This document shows, one piece after another, positions 1 to 7,435 of a DNA stretch of 15,168 nt; positions within the stretch are counted from its first letter, which is position 1, and each line of letters opens with the position of its first letter. The notes under the pieces are model-generated. The model saw only the letters and a program-made list of their open reading frames with translations, made no database searches and was not told the origin of the DNA. Origin of the DNA: JBAZDC01 sp041654595 (GTDB lineage Bacteria; Pseudomonadota; Gammaproteobacteria; Burkholderiales; Burkholderiaceae_B); assembly GCA_964551305.1 (NCBI GenBank), contig CAZKBT010000071.1:1-15168 (forward strand). The letters run 5' to 3'. The position numbers and the translations under genes are program-made.

Positions 1-797
1 CGAGGGCCGGGTCTGTCCGCAGGGTGGGCCGGGCGCAGGGCCTGGTGGTCAACGGCATCGGCTTCGAGTTCTGGGTGCCGCGCGTGCTGGCGTCGTCGTC
101 TTTTCGCGGCCTGGAAATCGTCGCCACCCAAGGGGTGGCGCCGCGCCGCCTGGCGAACGACGAAGAAGGCTCTCACGGCCACGCTCATGATCATGAGCAC
201 GCGCGCGATCACGCTCATGACGATCGCCGAGCGTCGGCGGGACACGGCCACGATCACGGCGCATTCGATCCGCATGCCTGGCAGGACCCGGGCAATGCGC
301 TGGTCTATGTGGAGAACATCGCGCGCGGCTTGGCGAGCGCCGATCCGGCGAACCGGGACGTTTACCTTCGCCGCGCGGCCGGCTATGCGGCCAGGATCGA
401 GGCGCTGGATCGCGAGCTCGCGCAAGCCTTCGGCTCCCTGCCCAGGACGCAGCGCCGCGTCATTACCCAGCACGATGCATTCGGCTATTTCGCGCAGGCC
501 TACGGCATCGACTTCATTTCCGCCGTCGGCATATCCAGCGCCGCCGAGCCCTCCGCCAAGGAAGTCGCCGCTCTCGTCACGCAGGCCAAGGACAGCAAGG
601 TCAAAGGCATTTTCGTGGAGAACATCAGCAACCCGCGCCTGGTCGAGCAGATCGCCCAAGAGGCGGGCGTGCGCGTGGGAGGCACGCTGTATTCGGACGC
701 CCTGGCCAAGGCGGGCCATCCCGCTGACACCTATCTGGGGATGATGCGCTGGAATGCGCGGCAGTTGCTGGACGTGTTCAGGGCCGGCGATTCGTGA
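1..797 (+). CDS. Zinc-type ABC transporter periplasmic binding protein (ZnuA-like), 5'-truncated
   Basis: The reading frame is open from base 3, so the gene begins outside the window; the GTG at base 24 lies inside a conserved region and is unlikely to be the start. The family (cluster A-I, ZnuA/TroA/MntC) captures zinc or manganese in the periplasm and hands it to a ZnuBC-type importer. Three of the four usual metal ligands are visible: His in DPHAW (His codon at 273), His in TQHDAF (471) and Asp in YSDAL (696). The first histidine ligand would lie upstream of the window. A histidine/aspartate-rich loop spans bases 174-257 (HGHAHDHEH and GHGHDHG), which in this family favours zinc over manganese. 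The start, signal peptide and permease/ATPase partners are not in the window. The stop is 2 bp from the stop of the convergent xerC gene. I am confident of the family and less sure of the metal. Confidence 0.9.
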   Translation, partial: RAGSVRRVGRAQGLVVNGIGFEFWVPRVLASSSFRGLEIVATQGVAPRRLANDEEGSHGHAHDHEHARDHAHDDRRASAGHGHDHGAFDPHAWQDPGNALVYVENIARGLASADPANRDVYLRRAAGYAARIEALDRELAQAFGSLPRTQRRVITQHDAFGYFAQAYGIDFISAVGISSAAEPSAKEVAALVTQAKDSKVKGIFVENISNPRLVEQIAQEAGVRVGGTLYSDALAKAGHPADTYLGMMRWNARQLLDVFRAGDS

Positions 798-799
798 CG

Positions 800-1762
800 C
801 TAGCGCTTGCGATTGGCGCGCGGATGCGCTTGGTCGTAGGCCTTGGCCAGATGCTGGAAATCCAGGCGTGTATAGATCTGGGTCGTGGAAATGTTGGCGT
901 GCCCCAGCATTTCCTGGACGGCCCGCAGGTCTTGCGCGGATTGCAGCATATGGCTGGCGAAACTGTGTCGCAAGCTGTGCGGGTGCACGTGCACCGGCAG
1001 CCCGACCAGCAGTGCCAGCTTGTCAAGCTGAGTCTGGACGACGCGCGGGCTGATGCGCTGGCCGCGCGCGCCCAGGAACAGCGCGGCCCGGGCGTCCGGC
1101 GCCGATGCCGCGGCGGTTTCGGGCAAGAGCTGGTGGCGAACGTCCAGCCAGCGCTGAGTGGCGATCACGGCTTTGCCGCCCAGCGGCACGGTGCGCGTCT
1201 TGCCGCCTTTGCCACGCACGACGGCTTCTTGTTCCGAGAGCTGTATCCAGCTGCGTGATTCATAGCCTTCGCCGCGGACGAAGCGCCAATCCAGGCTGAC
1301 CAGCTCCGCCAGGCGCAGGCCGCTGGAGTACAGGATCTCGAACATGGCCTGGTCGCGGCATTCTATCGGCGTGGTGGGCTCGGGCAGGCCAGCCCTGTCC
1401 AGCAAGGCTTGAGCTTGCTCCACCGACAAGGCTTTGGGCAACCCGCGAGCGATCTTGGGCGCGCGCACCCCAGCGGCGGGGTTGCCGTCCATCCCGGCTT
1501 GCGGCGCCCACCATTGGAAAAAACCGCGCCAGGCGGCCAGGGCCCTGGCCAGGCTGCGCGGCTTCATGTCCTGCGCATGCAGGCGCGCCACCGCCTGTCG
1601 GATGTGGTGCTCGGTACAGTGCTCGAGGTCCAGGCCGGGATGGCAGGCCAGAAGATGGCGCAGATCCTGGCGATAGGCCGCCAGCGTATGCGGGGAATAG
1701 CGTCGGTTGCCTTGCAGGTAGGCCAGCCACTGCTCCATCGGCGCGGGCAGGCCGTCGCTCAT
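800..1762 (-). CDS. xerC: Tyrosine recombinase XerC
   Basis: Site-specific recombinase that, with XerD and FtsK, resolves chromosome dimers at dif near the terminus; cytoplasmic. I chose the ATG at 1762, giving 320 aa, because the next protein homology (MEQWLAYLQGNRRYSPHTL) begins just after it and it overlaps the DUF484 stop by one base (TGATG). A longer open frame reaches 1960 but only runs antiphase through DUF484. The N-terminal SAM-like core-binding domain covers about residues 8-95 and the catalytic domain about 110-310. All six catalytic residues are visible: Arg150 (SGLRLAEL), Lys185 (RGKGGKTR), His262 and Arg265 (HPHSLRH), His288 (LGHANIS) and Tyr297 (QIYTRL). Compared with E. coli XerC from memory, the segment between LAELVSLD and RGKGGK (about 159-183) is roughly ten residues longer. 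It is the last gene of the dapF-DUF484-xerC unit, an order also found in enterobacteria. Confidence 0.96.
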   Translation of the reverse strand: MSDGLPAPMEQWLAYLQGNRRYSPHTLAAYRQDLRHLLACHPGLDLEHCTEHHIRQAVARLHAQDMKPRSLARALAAWRGFFQWWAPQAGMDGNPAAGVRAPKIARGLPKALSVEQAQALLDRAGLPEPTTPIECRDQAMFEILYSSGLRLAELVSLDWRFVRGEGYESRSWIQLSEQEAVVRGKGGKTRTVPLGGKAVIATQRWLDVRHQLLPETAAASAPDARAALFLGARGQRISPRVVQTQLDKLALLVGLPVHVHPHSLRHSFASHMLQSAQDLRAVQEMLGHANISTTQIYTRLDFQHLAKAYDQAHPRANRKR

Positions 1763-2448
1763 CAGGCGCTCGCCGCGACCAGGGGGTCTTGCAGGCGCGT
1801 CAGGCTGGCGCTGGCCAATTCGCCTATGGTCTGCAAAAACGCGGTTCCCATATCGGGCGTGAAGCGCTCGCCGTCGTCGGCCCCCAGCAGCAGCAGGCCG
1901 AAGGGCTCGCTGTTTTCGTGTTCGCGCAGCGCGATGATGGCCAGGGAAGCGGGCGGACACGCCAGCCAGGCGCTGCCGGGCTGATCTTTATGGGGACCGC
2001 AATAGGGCCGCGCGAGTTCGCGCGCATAAGTCCGCGTGGCGTCGTCCACGTCTTGCAGCGCGTGGGTGTCGTCTTCCAGGCGCGGCAGGTTCCAGACGCG
2101 CAAGGCGATGTCGGAAAGCTGGAACAGTTCGGCCAGGCTTTCGACGATGTGCCGCGGCAGCTGGCTGGCATCGTCCTGCGCCAGCATGACGCGGCACCAT
2201 TCGATCAGGTTGCCGCTGATTTTCTCGTTGCCCGAGGCGTTCTGGATCAGCCCGGCCAGCTTCCATTCCAGGTCCTTGGACTTGGCCCGCAGCGTCATGA
2301 TCTGGCGCTCTCCGAGCGAAATGGCGCGTGTTTCATGCGGGTGGGGCACACGCAGGTTGGCGAACAGGTCCGCGTGCGTCATGAAGAAGTCCGGATTGTC
2401 CTGCAGGAATTGCGCGACGGTCTCGGCGGTCAGGGCGGGAGAGTTCAT
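1762..2448 (-). CDS. DUF484 family protein
   Basis: Conserved protein of unknown biochemical function, 228 aa, of the family that sits between dapF and xerC in many proteobacteria (YigA in E. coli). The family has a GAF-like fold and no established reaction. The start at 2448 is supported by the typical opening: a short helix, then VAQFLQDNPDFFMTHADLF and LRVPHPH (about residues 10-38). A charged helical stretch (about 45-75, GERQIMTLRAKSKDLEW) probably forms a coiled coil. The rest resembles a GAF domain, ending FTPDMGTAFLQTIGE and LTRLQDPL. Its ATG overlaps the dapF stop (ATGA) and its TGA overlaps the xerC ATG, so translation of the three genes is probably coupled. No membrane segment or signal peptide is seen. 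Confidence 0.9.
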   Translation of the reverse strand: MNSPALTAETVAQFLQDNPDFFMTHADLFANLRVPHPHETRAISLGERQIMTLRAKSKDLEWKLAGLIQNASGNEKISGNLIEWCRVMLAQDDASQLPRHIVESLAELFQLSDIALRVWNLPRLEDDTHALQDVDDATRTYARELARPYCGPHKDQPGSAWLACPPASLAIIALREHENSEPFGLLLLGADDGERFTPDMGTAFLQTIGELASASLTRLQDPLVAASA

Positions 2449-3341
2449 GGAGACAGAAAATCCTTGCTTGAAAATTGATGGATCAGGGCGTCGACATCGA
2501 TCTGTCCTGAGAAAACGGTGGTGGCCGGGCCGCTCATGCGCAGCCCCTGTCCGGCGTCCCAATGTATGGTCAGCACGCCGCCGCGCGTCTGGACCTTGAC
2601 CGGGCTGTCCAGCAGTTCCCGCCGTATGCCGGCGATGGCCGCGGCGCATGCGCCGGTGCCGCAGGCCAGGGTTTCGCCGGCGCCGCGCTCATAGACGCGC
2701 AAAAGGATGCGTCCGCGGTCGACGATCTGCATGAAGCCCGCGTTCACTCTCTGCGCGAAACGGGGATGCGATTCGATCAACGGGCCGATCGTCGCGACGG
2801 GCGCGCGCGCGACGTCGTCCACGCGTTGCACGGCGTGCGGATTGGATATGGCCACCAGCGACAGCTCGACGCCGCCGATGCCGGACAGGGGCAGCGTCCA
2901 TAGTGTGTCGTCCCCTTCGTGCCGGCTGGCCAAGCCGCGTGCGTCGAAATGCACGTCGGCCGGCTCGAAACGGGTGGAGCCCATGTCCACCGAGACTTCG
3001 TCGAGCTCGTTCATCGTCAGCGTGATCAAGCCCGTGCAGATCTCGGCGCGCAGGGGATTGCGCCTGGACAAGCCTTGTTCGTGGACGAACTTGACGAAGC
3101 AGCGGGCGCCGTTGCCGCAATGCTCGACCTCGCTGCCGTCGGCGTTGAAGATGCGATAACGGAAATCCGCTTCCGGGTGCGAGGGGGTTTCCACCAGCAG
3201 GATCTGGTCGGCGCCGATGCCGAAATGCCGGTCGGCCAGCGCCCGCGCCCGTTCGGGTGTCATGGAGATGGGCGCGCGCACGCCGTCCAGCACGACAAAG
3301 TCGTTGCCGGCGCCGTGCATTTTTGAAAAGTTCCAGATCAT
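2445..3341 (-). CDS. dapF: Diaminopimelate epimerase
   Basis: Cofactor-independent epimerase converting LL- to meso-diaminopimelate, the precursor of lysine and of the peptidoglycan cross-link; cytoplasmic. The protein is 298 aa from the ATG at 3341. I preferred this to the in-frame ATG at 3359 because the family begins directly with a short beta strand before SKMHGAGNDFVV, here at residues 6-17. Both halves of the pseudosymmetric fold and both catalytic cysteines are present: Cys75 in EHCGNGARC and Cys227 in ACGTGACAAA. Substrate-binding motifs NADGSEVEH (about 66-74) and ERGAGETLACGTG (218-230) are intact. It heads the dapF-DUF484-xerC operon and is transcribed away from the LIV-type operon, so its promoter probably lies in 3342-3611. 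In relatives, as I recall, acyltransferase genes lie directly upstream; here they are 9.8 kb away. Confidence 0.97.
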   Translation of the reverse strand: MIWNFSKMHGAGNDFVVLDGVRAPISMTPERARALADRHFGIGADQILLVETPSHPEADFRYRIFNADGSEVEHCGNGARCFVKFVHEQGLSRRNPLRAEICTGLITLTMNELDEVSVDMGSTRFEPADVHFDARGLASRHEGDDTLWTLPLSGIGGVELSLVAISNPHAVQRVDDVARAPVATIGPLIESHPRFAQRVNAGFMQIVDRGRILLRVYERGAGETLACGTGACAAAIAGIRRELLDSPVKVQTRGGVLTIHWDAGQGLRMSGPATTVFSGQIDVDALIHQFSSKDFLSP

Positions 3342-3476
3342 GGCGTGATTATCCAGCATTCGCGCGGATTTGTGCAGTGCGGACGCTGTTCGCCGCGTAT
3401 TTGTCGCATTCCGACGAGAAGGGTTGCCTGGTTCCCCGCGCGCGGCGACCGCAAGCGTGGCCGGCCATTATGCTTT

Positions 3477-3501
3477 TGGTCCATTAGATGGACCATCGGT
3501 C
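3477..3501. promoter_or_regulatory. Double-palindrome operator between dapF and the LIV-type operon
   Basis: A perfect 8-3-8 palindrome, TGGTCCAT-TAG-ATGGACCA, occupies 3477-3495. A second, overlapping palindrome, GACC-ATC-GGTC, occupies 3491-3501. Their centres (3486 and 3496) are 10 bp apart, about one helical turn, as expected if two regulator dimers bind the same face. It lies just upstream of the proposed -35 box of the + strand operon and within reach of any dapF promoter. The natural candidate ligand is the IclR-family protein at 7436-8287. A GntR/FadR-type protein is an alternative, because TGGTC...GACCA half-sites also suit that family. The palindromes are plain in the sequence; the regulator is inferred. 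Confidence 0.6.
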
Positions 3502-3507
3502 TATTTT

Positions 3508-3537
3508 TTGTGAAATCGAATGTTTTTCTGCTACATT
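3508..3537 (+). promoter_or_regulatory. Putative sigma70 promoter of the LIV-type catabolic operon
   Basis: TTGTGA (3508-3513) and TACATT (3532-3537) are separated by 18 bp in an AT-rich patch that stands out from the surrounding GC-rich DNA. Each hexamer differs from consensus at two positions. Transcription would begin near 3544, giving a leader of about 70 bases before the ATG at 3612. The operator palindromes end 6 bp upstream of the -35 box, a position that suits an activator or a repressor acting on RNA polymerase entry. This is the only good pair I saw in 3342-3611. Confidence 0.4.
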
Positions 3538-3611
3538 GCGTGCGCAGGGAGGCGGGCCGCGAGGCCGTCGCCCTTAACCGGAAAACGTAAATCCTTAAAT
3601 CGGAGACAACT

Positions 3612-4808
3612 ATGAAATTGCTGCGCTCGTTGACCATGGGGTTGAGCGTCCTTGGACTCGCACTCTCTTCCAGTCTGGCCTTGGCCCAGGAAAAACCGTT
3701 TCGGATCGGCGTATCCAACGACCAGTCGGGTCCGTACGCGGACCAAGGCGGCCCCGGCTCCGTGCTGGCGGCGCGCATGGCGGCGGAAGATTTCGGCGGT
3801 AAAGTGCTTGGACGTCCCATCGAGATCCTGGTCGCCGACAACCAGAACAAGCCCGACATCGCCGGCCAGATCGCCCGCAAATGGTTCGATGTGGACGGCG
3901 TCAGCGCCATCACCGACGGCGGATCGAGCGCTTCGGGCCTGGCCGCCCAGGCGGCGGCCACGGAACGCAAGAAGATCATGCTCAACACCGCCGGAACGGC
4001 GCCGGACTTCGTCGGCAAGCTGTGCTCGCCCTACGGCACGCAATGGGCTTCCAGCTCCTATTCGATGGCCAACACCGTGGTCAAGGACCTGGTCGAGTCG
4101 GGCGGCAAGACGTGGTACTTCCTGACGACGGACTTCGTGTTCGGGCATGCGCTGGAAAGCGAGACCACCAAAGCGATCGAAGCCGCGGGCGGCAAGGTCG
4201 TGGGCAGCGTGAGGCATCCCATCAACACCACCGACTTTTCGTCCTACTTGCTCCAGGCGCAGGGCTCGGGCGCGGACGTGGTAGCCATCGCGGCCGGCGG
4301 TTCCGACATGATTTCCGCCGTGCGCCAGGCCAAGGAATTCCAGATTCCCGGCAAGCTCGTGGCGCTCTACGTCAGCCAGCCGGAAGTGGATGCGATGGGC
4401 CTGGAAGCTGCGCAAGGTTTGCGTTTCGCCACGCCGTTCTACTGGAATCAGAATGAGACGACGCGCGCGTGGTCGCGCCGCTTCCAGGAGAAGCACAAAA
4501 AAATGCCCAGCATGATCCATGCGAACACCTACGTGGCCGTGACGCATTACTTGAAAGCCGTGGCCGAGGTCGGGTCCGATGACGGCGACAAGGTCATTGC
4601 CAAAATGCGCGAGATGCCGGTCGGCGACACCCTCATCCAGAACGCATCGATCAAGGCCAACGGCCGCGTGGTCATGGATATGTACGTTGCCCAAGTCAAG
4701 AAGCCCGAAGACTCGGCGTTCCCCGGCGATTCGTTCGACATCGTGGCGACTCTGCCGGCCGAGGAAGCATTCGAAAGCATCGACAAGAGCGGCTGCCCCC
4801 TCCTGTAA
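3612..4808 (+). CDS. LivK-type ABC transporter periplasmic substrate-binding protein
   Basis: Periplasmic binding protein of the HAAT (branched-chain amino acid type) importers, 398 aa, Pfam Peripla_BP_6-like. A signal peptide is clear: MKLLR, a hydrophobic stretch at about 8-24, and a cleavage site after ALA at residue 25. The mature protein opens with the family pattern KPFRIGVSNDQSGPYADQGG. Further signatures are AEDFGGKVLGRPIEILVADNQNKPDIA (read in two parts, about 58-83) and the hinge segment ending RHPINTTDFSSYLLQ. SD GGAG (3602-3605) is 6 bases before the ATG. Such proteins often bind ligands other than amino acids (aromatic acids, dicarboxylates, amides), and I cannot read the ligand from the sequence. 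It is the first gene of the operon. Its ATPases and permeases lie about 5 kb further on, after the catabolic genes, so the transporter genes are split by the enzymes. Being first and having its own strong leader suits the excess of binding protein these importers need. Confidence 0.92.
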   Translation: MKLLRSLTMGLSVLGLALSSSLALAQEKPFRIGVSNDQSGPYADQGGPGSVLAARMAAEDFGGKVLGRPIEILVADNQNKPDIAGQIARKWFDVDGVSAITDGGSSASGLAAQAAATERKKIMLNTAGTAPDFVGKLCSPYGTQWASSSYSMANTVVKDLVESGGKTWYFLTTDFVFGHALESETTKAIEAAGGKVVGSVRHPINTTDFSSYLLQAQGSGADVVAIAAGGSDMISAVRQAKEFQIPGKLVALYVSQPEVDAMGLEAAQGLRFATPFYWNQNETTRAWSRRFQEKHKKMPSMIHANTYVAVTHYLKAVAEVGSDDGDKVIAKMREMPVGDTLIQNASIKANGRVVMDMYVAQVKKPEDSAFPGDSFDIVATLPAEEAFESIDKSGCPLL

Positions 4809-4835
4809 GCAGCGATCAAACGAAAGAAGGAAATT

Positions 4836-6275
4836 ATGGCGAACGGTATCTATATCAATGGTCAGTGGTTGTCCCATGGTGCGCGCGTGCCCAACGTCAA
4901 CCCGTCGGACATCGGCGACGTCATCGATGAGTACAACTGGGGCGGCGTGGACGACGTCGCCGCGGCGGCCGCCGCGGCGCGCGCGGCCCAATCCGGATGG
5001 GAGGCCGTTCTGCCCGAAGCGCGCGCGCGAATCCTGCGCCGGGTCGGGGACGAGTTCCTGGCGCGCGCCGACGAGCTCGGCACGCTGATGGCTCGCGAGC
5101 AGGGCAAGACCATACGCGAGGGCAAGGGCGAGATCATCCGCAGCGGCGAGATATTCCATTTCTTTGCCGGCGAAACGATGCGCAACCACGGCATCTTCAC
5201 GCAAGGGATGCGTGAGGGCTTCACGATCAGCGTCAGCAACGAGCCGGTGGGCCTGATCGCGATCGTCACGCCATGGAACCTGCCGATGTCCATCCCCGCC
5301 TGGAAGATCGCGCCGGCGCTGGCCTACGGCAATACGGTCATCTACAAGCCGAGCGAGCTGACGCCGGCCTGCGCCTGGGTGCTGACCGACATGCTGGCGC
5401 GCGCCGGCGTGCCGGCCGGAGTCTTCAACATGGTGATGGGCAACGGCCGGGAGCTGGGCCAGGCGCTCATCGACCACACCGATGCCATCACGTTTACCGG
5501 ATCGGGCCCGACCGGCGAGATCGTGGTCAAGGCCGCCGCGTCGCAGATGAAGAAAGTGCAGGCCGAGCTCGGCGGCAAGAGCGGCCTGGTCATCGACCGC
5601 GACTGCAATATGGAATTGGCGGTGGAGGTTGCCTTCCAGGGCGCCTTTCACGGCACGGGACAGCGCTGCACCGCGTCCAGCCGCATTCTGGTGATGGACA
5701 GTGTGCGCGACGAATTCCTGGGCCGCATGGTCAAGCGCATGGAATCGGCGCGCATCGGCCACGCCCTGGACCAAGCCACCGAGATCGGCCCCGTCGTCGA
5801 TGAACGCCAGTTGTCCAAGGACCTCGGCTACATCGACATCGCCCGTTCCGAGGGCGCGGAACTGCTCGCGGGCGGGCAGCGGCTCGAACGCGAGCAGCAG
5901 GGCTACTATCTGCAGCCGGCGCTTTTCATCAACACCCATAACGGCATGCGCATCAACCAGGAAGAAGTCTTCGGCCCGGTGGCCGGCGTGATATCGGTGC
6001 ATGACCTGGACGAAGCCATCGCGGTGGCCAACGACGTGCACTACGCGCTTTCCAGCGGCATCGTGACCGACAATTTGATCGCGGCCGAGCATTTCCGCCG
6101 CCGCTCCAAGGCTGCCATGGTGACCATCAACGCGCCCACGGCGGGCCTGGACTTTCATGTGCCGTTCGGCGGCCGCTCGCCTTCGGGCTACGGCGCGCGC
6201 GAGCAGGGCATCGCTGCCAAGGAATTCTTCACCGAATACAAAAGCAGCTATACCAACGTATCCGGACGTTTGTAA
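4836..6275 (+). CDS. NAD(P)+-dependent aldehyde dehydrogenase, semialdehyde-dehydrogenase-like
   Basis: Oxidises an aldehyde to a carboxylic acid through a thiohemiacetal; cytoplasmic. The length, 479 aa, is usual for the family. The catalytic set is complete: Asn148 (TPWNLP), Glu244 (AELGGKSG), Cys278 (GQRCTASS) and Glu377 (QEEVFGP). Lys171 and Glu174 in YKPSE match the positions that hold the adenine ribose, and a glutamate there usually favours NAD+ over NADP+. The general wording (TPWNLPMSIPAWKIAPAL, and the C-terminal PFGGRSPSGYGAREQG) resembles the alpha-ketoglutarate-semialdehyde/succinate-semialdehyde group more than betaine or fatty aldehyde enzymes, but this is not enough to name a substrate. 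AAGGA (4827-4831) lies 4 bases before the ATG. The stop overlaps the next start (TAATG), so the product acid is probably handed to the CoA-transferase encoded downstream. Confidence 0.92.
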   Translation: MANGIYINGQWLSHGARVPNVNPSDIGDVIDEYNWGGVDDVAAAAAAARAAQSGWEAVLPEARARILRRVGDEFLARADELGTLMAREQGKTIREGKGEIIRSGEIFHFFAGETMRNHGIFTQGMREGFTISVSNEPVGLIAIVTPWNLPMSIPAWKIAPALAYGNTVIYKPSELTPACAWVLTDMLARAGVPAGVFNMVMGNGRELGQALIDHTDAITFTGSGPTGEIVVKAAASQMKKVQAELGGKSGLVIDRDCNMELAVEVAFQGAFHGTGQRCTASSRILVMDSVRDEFLGRMVKRMESARIGHALDQATEIGPVVDERQLSKDLGYIDIARSEGAELLAGGQRLEREQQGYYLQPALFINTHNGMRINQEEVFGPVAGVISVHDLDEAIAVANDVHYALSSGIVTDNLIAAEHFRRRSKAAMVTINAPTAGLDFHVPFGGRSPSGYGAREQGIAAKEFFTEYKSSYTNVSGRL

Positions 6276-7420
6276 TGGCTGGTCCGCTGTCCGGTATCCG
6301 CATCCTTGACCTGAGCACGGTCATCGCCGGACCCTATGCGACCCAGGTATTGGGCGACATGGGGGCCGAGATCCTCAAGATCGAGCCGCCGCAGGGCGAC
6401 ATCATGCGCGCGCCCGGCCCGGGGCGCTCCGCGGGCATGGGGGCGACGTTCCTGAACTGCAACCGCAACAAGCGAAGCATCGTGCTGGACTTGAAGCAGG
6501 CGCAGGACCACGACGCGCTGATGGACATGGTGGGCGAAGCCCAGGTGGTGGTGCACAACATGCGTCCGGCCGCGGCGGCCCGTCTGGGCCTGACGTACGA
6601 TGACATGCGCGCGCGCAATCCGTCGATCATCTTTTGCGCCATCGTCGGCTACGGCCAGCAAGGCGTCTACCGGGACAGGCCGGCGTACGACGACGTCATC
6701 CAGGCCGCCGCGGGTTGGGCCGGCATGGAGCAGCGCATGGGCGGCGAGCCCCGCTATGCGCCGACCATCGTGGCGGACAAGACAACCGGCCTGTATGTCG
6801 TCGCCGCCGTCAACGCGGCCCTGTTTCATCGCGCGCAGACGGGCCAGGGGCAATATGTGGAAGTGCCCATGTTCGAGGTGATGGCGTCTTTTCTCTTGGT
6901 CGATCAGTTGGGCGGCCGCAGTTTCGTGCCGCCCGAAGGGCCGCCCGGCTATTCGCGCCTGCTGTCCCCGCACCGCCGGCCGCACCGCACCAGGGACGGC
7001 TACCTGAGCGTGCTGCCTTATACGGGCGCCCACTGGAAGCGCTTTTTCGAGCTTGCGGGCCGACAGGACTGGGCCGATGACGCGCGCCTGGATTCCAATG
7101 ACCAGCGCGCCGCCATGGTCGACGATCTATACACCCGGTTGGCGCAAATCCTGGTGTCGCGCAGCAGCGCCGAATGGATGGAAGTCCTGCCGCAGGCCGA
7201 CATTCCTTGTTCGCCGGTGAATTCGGTGGACGACTTGCTGCAGGACGAGCATCTACGCTCGGTGGAATTCTTCATGGAGAGCGATCATCCCACCGAAGGG
7301 CGCGTGCTGACGACGCGTCCGCCTGTGCATTTCTCGTCGACGCCGTGCGGCGTGCAGGCCTTGGCGCCCGCATTGCAAGTCCAGAAGCCGGAACCTTCGA
7401 ACGTCGATTTCATTCCTTAG
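6275..7420 (+). CDS. Class III CoA-transferase (CaiB/BaiF family)
   Basis: Family III enzymes move CoA from one acyl-CoA to a free acid; relatives include formyl-CoA:oxalate, carnitine, bile-acid and mesaconate/itaconate CoA-transferases, and some are racemases. The protein is 381 aa, slightly shorter than the 400-430 aa typical of formyl-CoA transferase. The N-terminal Rossmann-like part opens PLSGIRILDLSTVIAGPYATQVLGD (read in two parts, about 4-28), followed by GAEILKIEPP and NRNKRSIVLDLK. Asp168 in IVADKTTGLY aligns, by eye, with the catalytic aspartate of formyl-CoA transferase. IPCSPVNSVDDLLQDEHL (310-327) is the usual C-terminal signature. Its start overlaps the aldehyde dehydrogenase stop by one base. 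Inference: it activates the acid made by the neighbouring dehydrogenase. No acyl-CoA dehydrogenase, hydratase or thiolase follows, so further breakdown must use genes outside the window. Confidence 0.92.
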   Translation: MAGPLSGIRILDLSTVIAGPYATQVLGDMGAEILKIEPPQGDIMRAPGPGRSAGMGATFLNCNRNKRSIVLDLKQAQDHDALMDMVGEAQVVVHNMRPAAAARLGLTYDDMRARNPSIIFCAIVGYGQQGVYRDRPAYDDVIQAAAGWAGMEQRMGGEPRYAPTIVADKTTGLYVVAAVNAALFHRAQTGQGQYVEVPMFEVMASFLLVDQLGGRSFVPPEGPPGYSRLLSPHRRPHRTRDGYLSVLPYTGAHWKRFFELAGRQDWADDARLDSNDQRAAMVDDLYTRLAQILVSRSSAEWMEVLPQADIPCSPVNSVDDLLQDEHLRSVEFFMESDHPTEGRVLTTRPPVHFSSTPCGVQALAPALQVQKPEPSNVDFIP

Positions 7421-7435
7421 CCATCAGGTGTCGCC

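Noticed and set aside
183..198. Perfect 16-bp palindrome GCTCATGATCATGAGC and a nearby repeated CACGCTCATGA
   Set aside because: It falls within codons for the histidine/aspartate-rich metal loop, whose repeated His-Ala-His-Asp codons produce such symmetry.
3467..3495. CATAAT (complement of 3467-3472) as a dapF -10 box under the palindrome
   Set aside because: No acceptable -35 hexamer lies 16-18 bp upstream on the - strand; the dapF promoter remains unplaced.
3531..6158. An 875-codon open frame on the - strand opposite the binding protein and aldehyde dehydrogenase
   Set aside because: It is antiphase to two well-recognised + strand genes, has low-complexity His/Arg/Gly-rich composition typical of GC-rich shadows, and no recognisable domain or ribosome site.
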